13,372 nucleotides of DNA from contig JAKIUS010000006.1 in assembly GCA_021647445.1 (NCBI GenBank), positions 1 through 13,372 of the forward strand, written 5' to 3'. This document shows, one piece after another, positions 1 through 5,774 of the stretch (within the stretch, counting starts at the first letter, position 1; every line of letters starts with the position of its first letter). The notes under the pieces were generated by a model. It made no database searches. It was not told the origin of the DNA and saw only the letters and a program-made list of their open reading frames with translations. The position numbers were made by a program, and so were the translations under genes. The DNA is from Geopsychrobacter sp. Lineage in GTDB: Bacteria; Desulfobacterota; Desulfuromonadia; Desulfuromonadales; Geopsychrobacteraceae.

Positions 1-114
1 GAGAGTCACTTCGGCATCGGTATGATTAACCACCGCCAGATTGGCATAGGTACCTTGGGCAACATCATTATTCAACTGGATTTCAAGAGCAGGCTTAAGT
101 GGTTTTTCAGACAT
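1..114 (-). CDS. DUF3467 family protein, N-terminal 38 residues (cut by window edge)
   Basis: Partial gene. The visible part starts with ATG at 114 and runs off the left edge in an open frame of 38 codons. The translation begins MSEKPLKPALEIQLNN and continues with DVAQGTYANLAVVNH. The pattern 'LQIELxxxxAQGxYxNLAxIxHS' is how I recognise DUF3467, a family of small (about 100 residues) cytosolic proteins of unknown function in anaerobic bacteria. A good Shine-Dalgarno, AAGGAAG (119-125), sits 4 bases upstream of the ATG. The gene follows the CpdReg gene by only 11 bases, so it very probably shares its transcript. It has no signal peptide, which makes it the only apparently cytoplasmic soluble product of this operon. 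The rest of the protein is outside the window, so the family call rests on the N-terminus alone. Confidence 0.75.
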   Translation of the reverse strand, partial: MSEKPLKPALEIQLNNDVAQGTYANLAVVNHTDAEVTL

Positions 115-125
115 CAATCTTCCTT

Positions 126-1166
126 TTAGTCGAGGCGGATAGGGGCAACACGGATTTCAATCGGCTGATTGTGCTTGGCATTTATAATTAAACCATGATC
201 GGCGCGCCCTTCGTAAAGGCCAAAGAGCTCACCTGGGGCAGGGGAATCACCATAGGCCTGGCGCGCGCCGACATAATAGAGCCCCGCTTCACGAAAACTG
301 AGTTCGAAGGAACCATCGGCTTTGGTCTCGGCACTTAAAGCCACCGGACGCTGGTGGCCGATGACCGAATTTCGATAGGCGAAAAAATGCACTCCCTCCA
401 CAGGCAGCCCCGCTTCGTCGACAACGCGCCCACTCAAACGGATCGTGCCGGGCCGATCTGGCAAGGCGACCGAACCCTGACTCGGTTTGCGCGTAACCAG
501 CGGCAATTCCACCTGGGTGGTGGTTCCTGATTTCAGTAACAGCGGATTAGCCGCATAGACCCCCAACAGGTCACCACTGGCCAGCGGCCCGACCCGCGCA
601 CGGTTCTGCCGTTTACGCGCAACCAGATAATAATCACTCTCAGGCAGTCCATCAAAAACAAAAGAACCATCCTCAGCCGTCGGTGCCGAGAGCCGGTAGC
701 CCTGCCCCTTTAGATCTTCCGCAACATCGAGATAGAGCGAAACATAGGCACCGACAACCGGTTGACCATTACTGAGCACGCGTCCCTCTAATGCCGCCGC
801 ATACTCATCAGGGTAACCCAGGATAGTCGCCGCTGTCACCTTGACGGCCTGCAGGCCAGCCCAGATCGGCGCCGCCGATTCCATTACCAGAAGCGGATTA
901 CGGCCGCAAAAGGCAAAATATTTTCCATCTTCAGCATGGGCATAAAGGGCGACAAAACCCGCAGGAACTTCCAACAAAAAGTGACCCTCGGCATCACTTA
1001 TGACCGATGCTCCCAGCGTTTGTCCGGCAGGATTTAGATCGGCAAAGGCCTGCACAATCATCCCCGCAAGAGGGGCGTCGTTAAAGACTACCCGCCCTTC
1101 TATCTGGGCGGCCCCGACCCCAGAACTTAAGCAGCACAAGATCAACAGGATTAACAGCGACTTCAT
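126..1166 (-). CDS. Secreted protein of three carboxypeptidase-regulatory-like modules (CpdReg paralogue 3)
   Basis: 346 residues. A Sec signal peptide (about 1-19, MKSLLILLIL core, cleavage near GVGA) precedes three beta-sandwich modules starting near residues 21 (IEGRVVFNDAPLAG), 126 (LEGRVLSNGQPVVGAYV) and 243 (LSGRVVDEAGLPVEGVHFFAY). Each has the G-x-V-x(4-5)-G-x-P/L-x-x-G signature of CarboxypepD_reg-like (transthyretin-like) folds and a D/E-x-G-x-F turn. Modules 2 and 3 end in a shared extension, 'Y-x-x-x-AR...GP/AP..GD/GE....Y.G/AN'. There is no peptidase domain, so it is a structural or binding protein rather than an enzyme; its ligand is unknown. The ATG overlaps the stop of the beta-helix ORF upstream as ATGA. 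I see no good Shine-Dalgarno, so translation is probably coupled. It is a paralogue of the genes at 2489-3523 and 4707-5774. Periplasmic or extracellular location is inferred from the signal peptide. Confidence 0.85.
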   Translation of the reverse strand: MKSLLILLILCCLSSGVGAAQIEGRVVFNDAPLAGMIVQAFADLNPAGQTLGASVISDAEGHFLLEVPAGFVALYAHAEDGKYFAFCGRNPLLVMESAAPIWAGLQAVKVTAATILGYPDEYAAALEGRVLSNGQPVVGAYVSLYLDVAEDLKGQGYRLSAPTAEDGSFVFDGLPESDYYLVARKRQNRARVGPLASGDLLGVYAANPLLLKSGTTTQVELPLVTRKPSQGSVALPDRPGTIRLSGRVVDEAGLPVEGVHFFAYRNSVIGHQRPVALSAETKADGSFELSFREAGLYYVGARQAYGDSPAPGELFGLYEGRADHGLIINAKHNQPIEIRVAPIRLD

Positions 1167-2026
1167 AGCACAGGCCCGGCGTCCGTGACCGGCTCAGTCA
1201 GAACCGGTTGGAAACTGATTTTATCCAGGAGATAGCGGCCAGGACCGAAGCCCTCATAGGTGACCAGCGGTTTATCGTGACGATCATAAAAAAAGCTCAG
1301 ATTCTTATCATCCCCTGCCCCTTTTAGGATCTCAGTCTTTTCACCCCACCAGTTTCCCGACAGATCGACAACATCGACAAATTCCGTAGGGGCCTGGCCA
1401 AGCATAGAGTTCTTGCTGCCGCGCGCCTGCGCATTTTTCATGACAAGCTGTTTTGAGCCAGAACGTTTTTCCCAATCAGCACTCTGATAGATACCGAGTC
1501 GCGCCCCTTCGCCGGTTTTTTCAAAGTTGTTCTCTTTGACTTCCGGATAGGAGGAATAATCGATAAACAGGGCGAGCTTATTTCCAAAAAAACTGTTCTT
1601 GCTGATTTTTGGATTCGACTTGCGATTGCTATAGATGGCAGTCTCATTATCCTTAAAGAGGTTACGTTCAACCTGCGCCGAACCGAACTGATCGTTCTGT
1701 ACCGCCGTCTTGTTGCCGACAAAACGATTGTTAAGTACCTGCGGAAATGAAAATGAAAAATTTACCAGCGCATATTCATTATCCTGGAAAAAATTCCCCT
1801 CAACCTTAGGGCTATTCTGGGACTGATAACAATAAAGACCGACCCTGTTGCCGATAAAGCGATTATTCCGCACCAGGTCGGGATACTGTTGCAGAATCCC
1901 GATGCCCTGTTCGTTCTTTTCAAAGAAGTTATCTTCAATCAGTCCACGACTGCTGTTCGATGCAGAGATCCCAGATTTTGTATGACCGCTGAAACTGTTG
2001 CCGATTACCTTGGGCGAAGAACGCAT
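1163..2026 (-). CDS. Beta-helix protein, C-terminal part of a frameshifted gene
   Basis: 287 residues without a signal peptide, starting inside a beta-helix coil (MRSSPKVIGNSF). It holds at least seven coils of about 22 residues with the pattern 'P-x-V/I-x-x-N-x-F-x-x-N-x-x-G/A-L/I', for example NRFIGNRVGL and NLFKDNETAI, typical of right-handed parallel beta-helices. After the coils come a charged linker (SADWEKRSG, residues 181-189) and the terminal NWWGE motif (225-229). The paralogue at 3520-4707 has the same order and the same SATWEK...NWWG elements, but in one continuous frame. This ORF overlaps the preceding one (2005-2508) in the -1 frame by 22 bases. Joining them at the AAA run at 2026-2028 with one extra A gives a continuous beta-helix. 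The piece is therefore best read as the downstream half of one gene, broken or misread. The alternative is a separate product by reinitiation at the ATG at 2026. Confidence 0.8.
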   Translation of the reverse strand: MRSSPKVIGNSFSGHTKSGISASNSSRGLIEDNFFEKNEQGIGILQQYPDLVRNNRFIGNRVGLYCYQSQNSPKVEGNFFQDNEYALVNFSFSFPQVLNNRFVGNKTAVQNDQFGSAQVERNLFKDNETAIYSNRKSNPKISKNSFFGNKLALFIDYSSYPEVKENNFEKTGEGARLGIYQSADWEKRSGSKQLVMKNAQARGSKNSMLGQAPTEFVDVVDLSGNWWGEKTEILKGAGDDKNLSFFYDRHDKPLVTYEGFGPGRYLLDKISFQPVLTEPVTDAGPVL

Positions 2027-2508
2027 TTCAATCCGAGTCCGTTATCGGCAAAATGATTGTCACGAATCTCGGCGCTCGATTCGCGCAGCAACTTGATCGC
2101 CGCATCACAACGGATAAAGGAATTACCCTTTATCAGCGGCGAAGTCGCAATAATACCCAACGCCTGAGCACAGTCACTGAATTGGGCATGAACGATCCGA
2201 CTCCCCTTTGCAGCCTCAATAAAAGAGATTCCCTGCCAACCCTTAGATGTCGCAAAAACAACCGGTCGCTCCTGACTGCCGTCAATCACAAGCTGGCCCT
2301 GAACACTGATTTTATCAGCGGGGTTGGAAATGATGATCTTTGTCCCTGCGGCAATACGCAATACGCCCTGAGCGGAAACCTGCACCGGCCCATCAAGACG
2401 AACCTCCCCTTGCCACAAGATCTCTTTATCGATGGTCAACGGCTTAGCCAGTGTCAATGCGGGAATAAAAAGGACGATAAACAGTAGTCTAAGGATGCGC
2501 AGAAACAT
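2005..2508 (-). CDS. Beta-helix protein, N-terminal part of a frameshifted gene
   Basis: 167 residues. A clear Sec signal peptide (1-21, MFLRILRLLFIVLFIPALTLA) is followed by the N-terminal cap shared with the other beta-helix proteins here: LWQGEVRLDGPVQV and, further on, L-x-I-A-A-G-T. Three or so coils follow (IIATSPLIKGNSFIRC, SSAEIRDNHFADNG). At GLGLK the frame leaves the family: it reads CVLRPR and stops, whereas the overlapping frame continues sensibly as MRSSPKVIGNSF. A perfect Shine-Dalgarno, AGGAGG (2518-2523), supports the ATG at 2508, which overlaps the end of the upstream CpdReg gene by 20 bases. The full-length protein would be about 450 residues, similar to the 395-residue paralogue at 3520-4707. 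As it stands this half lacks most coils and the NWWG end, and would probably not fold into the complete helix. Confidence 0.8.
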   Translation of the reverse strand: MFLRILRLLFIVLFIPALTLAKPLTIDKEILWQGEVRLDGPVQVSAQGVLRIAAGTKIIISNPADKISVQGQLVIDGSQERPVVFATSKGWQGISFIEAAKGSRIVHAQFSDCAQALGIIATSPLIKGNSFIRCDAAIKLLRESSAEIRDNHFADNGLGLKCVLRPR

Positions 2509-3523
2509 TAATTTGAACCTCCTTACTCATCCGGGTCGCAGTCAATTGAAGTCCGCGATTATCTGGCGTCTGAAATTTACCATAGAGTTCGCCAGTGACG
2601 GCGGGTCCGCCGATCGCCTGCCGAGCCAGCAGCCAGAAATTACCCATTTCGGGAATCGGCAGCACGAAGCTACCATCAGGGGAAGTGACTGGCGAAATAT
2701 AGGCCGGAGTGCCCGTCATGGTTGAACTGCGATAGGCAAAAACCCGCACCCCGGAGACGGCCGCGCCCTGCGGACCGACGACCCGACCACCGATCCCTGA
2801 GAAAACGGCATCGGGATCATCTTCGAGCATCGAAAGACGGGTAATGGTCTCAAGCTTCACCTGCGTCAAGCGGTTCTTTTCGATATGAACCGGGTTGCCG
2901 TAGTAATAGTTAAAATAATCGCCGATTTCAATAGGACCATACTGTCCACCCTTCAGCCGCTTACGCGCCAGTAACCAATAATCGCCGGGCGGCAGCGACA
3001 TGCGAAAACTTCCCTTCTCAACCGGCTGAATAAACCAGGCAGGCCCTTTGAAATCACTCTCGGTCTTTTTATAGACATAGAGGTAGGTACGCTCCAGAGG
3101 CTGCCCCTGATACCTGATCTCCCCCCAGATCCCTGAACGCCTGCTCTCTTTATCGTGTTGGGTTTGAGGAATCTGGATTAAATTAAAACCTACTTGGCGG
3201 AACCCCTGCTGCGGCACAATGACCGGGGCGCCGCTGTAGTAGCAGAAATAGTCACCGGGCCCCGGAGTGCCGGAATCATTGCGCGCGGTCAAGTAATAAC
3301 GTCCCGGAGGCAATTCAAGGGTATAGGTTCCATCCTGCGCGGCAAAATCAGAGATCGCGAACACCTTACCCGCCGCAATCATATCGATCGCCGTATAAGC
3401 CCGCACCTGTACTCCTGGAATCAACTGCCCCCGCCAGGCGACCCGTCCCTTGACACCGGTCGCAGCCAACAGCGTACTCGGCAGCAGCAGCAAAAAGAAC
3501 ACAGCAATAAACAGATTCCTCAT
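2489..3523 (-). CDS. Secreted protein of three carboxypeptidase-regulatory-like modules (CpdReg paralogue 2)
   Basis: 344 residues. Signal peptide 1-20 (hydrophobic core FIAVFFLLLLPSTLLA), then modules near residues 24 (VKGRVAWRGQLIPGVQVRAY), 131 (IWGEIRYQGQPLERTYLYVY) and 243 (IGGRVVGPQGAAVSGVRVFAY). The first two carry the full extension: RYYLTARNDSG...GPGDYFCYYSGAP (76-99) and DYWLLARKR...GDYFNYYYGNP (181-211); the third has NFWLLARQAIGGP...GELYGKF. These extensions are rich in Tyr and Phe and lie after the beta-sandwich proper. The start is an ATG overlapping the stop of the beta-helix gene (ATGA); AGAGG (3531-3535) lies 7 bases upstream of it. There is no catalytic domain. Role inferred: surface structural or binding protein working with the adjacent beta-helix product. 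Confidence 0.85.
   Translation of the reverse strand: MRNLFIAVFFLLLLPSTLLAATGVKGRVAWRGQLIPGVQVRAYTAIDMIAAGKVFAISDFAAQDGTYTLELPPGRYYLTARNDSGTPGPGDYFCYYSGAPVIVPQQGFRQVGFNLIQIPQTQHDKESRRSGIWGEIRYQGQPLERTYLYVYKKTESDFKGPAWFIQPVEKGSFRMSLPPGDYWLLARKRLKGGQYGPIEIGDYFNYYYGNPVHIEKNRLTQVKLETITRLSMLEDDPDAVFSGIGGRVVGPQGAAVSGVRVFAYRSSTMTGTPAYISPVTSPDGSFVLPIPEMGNFWLLARQAIGGPAVTGELYGKFQTPDNRGLQLTATRMSKEVQINVSAHP
2518..2523 (-). promoter_or_regulatory. Consensus ribosome binding site AGGAGG inside the upstream gene
   Basis: AGGAGG on the minus strand lies 9 bases before the ATG at 2508, within the last codons of the CpdReg gene. It fixes the start of the split beta-helix gene despite the 20-base overlap. It also allows independent initiation, unlike the ATGA junctions elsewhere, which have weaker sites. 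Confidence 0.75.
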
Positions 3524-4707
3524 TTTAAAACCTCTAAACGGTTTGCCCGCTTGTCATAGGGGAACCAGCGCACCCGATCAAGGGGGTACTCGCCCCCACC
3601 CTCTTCAAACAGAGGACGATCTTGACCGTCGTCAATCCAGGCCGGATTCATATCCAAACCTCCCTGCTCCAATAGACGGGTTTCATCGCCACCCCACCAG
3701 TTTTCACGCGCGTCGACGGTACCATCGAGTTGCCGCGCACGGCGTTGCTCCTCACTGACCCGATCCTGCTTCTGACCACCGAAGGCACCGCGACTGGCGA
3801 GTTGATCCTGCCGAGCGAGGGCACCTTTCTCTTTTTCCCAGGTGGCCGATTGAAATTCAAGCATCAACGCCTGCTTGTTGGCGATAAAATTGTTGTGACG
3901 AATGAGCGGATAGGAGGAGAAACTGATGTGGATGGCCAACAGGTTCTGCTTGAACAGATTGGCTTCAATGACAGGATCGGAACGGCGATAAAGCTTGAGC
4001 GCCGTTTGATTGTCCTCAAAAATATTCTCCTCAATTCGCGGTTTGGCAGTCCGGTCGACCTTGATCGCCAACCGATTACGCATAAAACGGTTGGCCTTGA
4101 TGCGCGGATTACTGCCGAAATGCGAAATCATCAACCCTGTGTCGTTATCCAAAAACTGATTCTGTGAAAAATCCTGAGGTTGAGCCCGGTATATGTACGC
4201 GCCGAACTTGCCCTGATGTTCGAAGCGATTACCGCGCACGATGGAGGTCGACTCATCCTTGATAAACAGCCCGACCCGGCTGTTGTTCTGAAACAGAGAG
4301 TCGATAACCCTGGCGCGACTTTTTTGTCGCAACTCAATCCCCACCCGGTTATTTTCCACCATTAGATTTGTCAGCAGGGGCGCACCACCGATTACAGTGA
4401 TCCCGGTCTTTGCCCCACGAATACGACAGGTGCGCAAGACCGTTTTATCCGTGCTGTTTTTCAGCACCAGCCCCGGCCAATCCTCACCGCTGAAGCTGAC
4501 GTCACGGGCTTGCAGCGCGCCTTTGACTTCGATGACCGAAGTGGAAAAAACCTGTGTCCCCGGCGCAATGATCAGCTTGGCATCTTTCTCGATCAACAGA
4601 GGCTCAGTAAGACGAACCTCCCCTTGCCAATGCTCAGTGGTTGTAACCACGCGGGTGCTGACCACAGAGGGCAGCAGCAAAAACAGCAGACAGAGCGCAG
4701 ATTTCAT
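3520..4707 (-). CDS. Secreted right-handed parallel beta-helix protein (intact paralogue)
   Basis: 395 residues from the ATG at 4707; two upstream in-frame codons (GTG, TTG) are less likely starts. Signal peptide about 1-18 (MKSALCLLFLLLPSVVST). The N-cap HWQGEVRL...LIIAPGT (26-51) is followed by about nine coils from roughly residue 85 to 285, repeating N-x-F-x-x-N-x-x-G/A-I/L (NRFEHQGKFG, NQFLDNDTG, NIFEDNQTA, NLFKQNLLA). A charged, Gln- and Arg-rich linker (288-330) leads to the NWWGG motif (336-340) and a terminal strand ending YPLDRVRWFPY. Such folds occur in polysaccharide lyases, epimerases and surface adhesins. I see no lyase-type catalytic triad, so binding or scaffolding is more likely than catalysis. 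The start forms a TGATG overlap with the upstream stop, with GAGG 7 bases before it. It is paired with the CpdReg gene directly downstream, and is the intact counterpart of the split gene at 1163-2508. Confidence 0.88.
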   Translation of the reverse strand: MKSALCLLFLLLPSVVSTRVVTTTEHWQGEVRLTEPLLIEKDAKLIIAPGTQVFSTSVIEVKGALQARDVSFSGEDWPGLVLKNSTDKTVLRTCRIRGAKTGITVIGGAPLLTNLMVENNRVGIELRQKSRARVIDSLFQNNSRVGLFIKDESTSIVRGNRFEHQGKFGAYIYRAQPQDFSQNQFLDNDTGLMISHFGSNPRIKANRFMRNRLAIKVDRTAKPRIEENIFEDNQTALKLYRRSDPVIEANLFKQNLLAIHISFSSYPLIRHNNFIANKQALMLEFQSATWEKEKGALARQDQLASRGAFGGQKQDRVSEEQRRARQLDGTVDARENWWGGDETRLLEQGGLDMNPAWIDDGQDRPLFEEGGGEYPLDRVRWFPYDKRANRLEVLK

Positions 4708-5774
4708 CACCAAACCTCACGGACTAAGATATCACCAAGTTCAGTCGCTCTTTTCGGCACTACATCGATACCATGATCCGGACGTCCATCATAGGTGCCG
4801 ACCCATTCGCCAGGTTCAAGGGGACCACCAAAGGTACTGCGCGCACCGACAAAAAATTCACCGCCGTCCTCAAGATAGATTTTAAACTCGCCGTTTTTAT
4901 CGGTCGGGGCGGAGATAAAATTCGGTTTTCCGATCATACGATTATCACGGTAGGCAAATAGATAAATTCCGGTCACCGGCCTGTGTTCTTCATCGACCAC
5001 CTTGCCGGACAACCAGGTTGAGGTCTGGGTAAATTTGCCCTTGGAGAGCCGCCGATCACGACCTGCTGCTGTAATCGGTTTAAGGTTCCAGTCGAGCAAC
5101 TTAAGCTGTTCGCCAGCCTTGAGGATGATCGGATTCCCCGGGTATTCACCATTTAAGTCCCCGGGTTTGGGATCCCCGGCCCTTGAACCATCGCTGCGTT
5201 TGCGCGCCGCCAGCCAGTAGCGCCCTGCCGAGAGCGCGAGCTCAAAGTGACCCTGTTCATCAGCCTGAACCACCAGACCGTAGGCGGGTCCAGTCAGCCC
5301 TTCCCCTTGAGAATAGACATAAACAAAAGCATCGGCGACCGCACTACCAGCAAGACTCAGTTGACCCTGAGCCAGAGTCTTGCCATCTGAATGGATAGCC
5401 CCTTCAAAACCGACCTCTCTGACCTGCAGCGGTTCGATTTGACTGAAGCCCTTTTCAACCCTGACCGGATTTAGTGGATATTCCGCCATCAGCATCCGAT
5501 TGACCCCGCCACCCTGCTCCTTCTTCTTCGCCACCAGATAGTAATTGCCGGGTGGCAATACGGCATGAAATTCACCTTTGAGATCGGTTGTCGCCACACT
5601 GAACGGGGAAGAAGAACGCTCAGTGCCGCTCTTCAAGTAAAATTCCACCCGTGATTGACCGAGGGGCTGTTGGTTAAAGAGCAGCGCACCTTCAATGCCC
5701 GACTCATCAGAAGAGCAGCCCTGCAGCAACAGGATCAACAGGAACAGAATAGAAAAACGCCGTAACACAAACAT
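4707..5774 (-). CDS. Lipoprotein of three carboxypeptidase-regulatory-like modules (CpdReg paralogue 1)
   Basis: 355 residues from the ATG at 5774. A TTG one codon upstream gives a longer ORF, but the ATG makes a clean TGATG junction with the preceding gene and has GGAG 9 bases upstream. The N-terminus is a lipoprotein signal: MFVLRRFSIL, a leucine-rich core, then the lipobox LLQGC with Cys20. Ser at +2 predicts outer-membrane sorting. Modules begin near residues 27 (IEGALLFNQQPLG), 123 (FEGAIHSDGKTLAQGQLSLAG) and 255 (LSGKVVDEEHRPVTGIYLFAY). The second and third have the shared extension (RYWLAARKRSDG...GDLNGEYPGNP; FFVGARSTFGGPLEPGEWVGTYDGRPDHG). The DHG tail motif recurs in the paralogue at 126-1166 (RADHG). 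It is the only lipid-anchored member of the three, so it may tether the others to the membrane. That role is inference. Confidence 0.87.
   Translation of the reverse strand: MFVLRRFSILFLLILLLQGCSSDESGIEGALLFNQQPLGQSRVEFYLKSGTERSSSPFSVATTDLKGEFHAVLPPGNYYLVAKKKEQGGGVNRMLMAEYPLNPVRVEKGFSQIEPLQVREVGFEGAIHSDGKTLAQGQLSLAGSAVADAFVYVYSQGEGLTGPAYGLVVQADEQGHFELALSAGRYWLAARKRSDGSRAGDPKPGDLNGEYPGNPIILKAGEQLKLLDWNLKPITAAGRDRRLSKGKFTQTSTWLSGKVVDEEHRPVTGIYLFAYRDNRMIGKPNFISAPTDKNGEFKIYLEDGGEFFVGARSTFGGPLEPGEWVGTYDGRPDHGIDVVPKRATELGDILVREVW

Noticed and set aside
2005..2031. Programmed ribosomal frameshifting in the split beta-helix gene
   Set aside because: The site reads TTGAAATGC and is not an X-XXY-YYZ slippery heptamer, and I see no strong downstream stem. 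Mutation or sequencing error is simpler.
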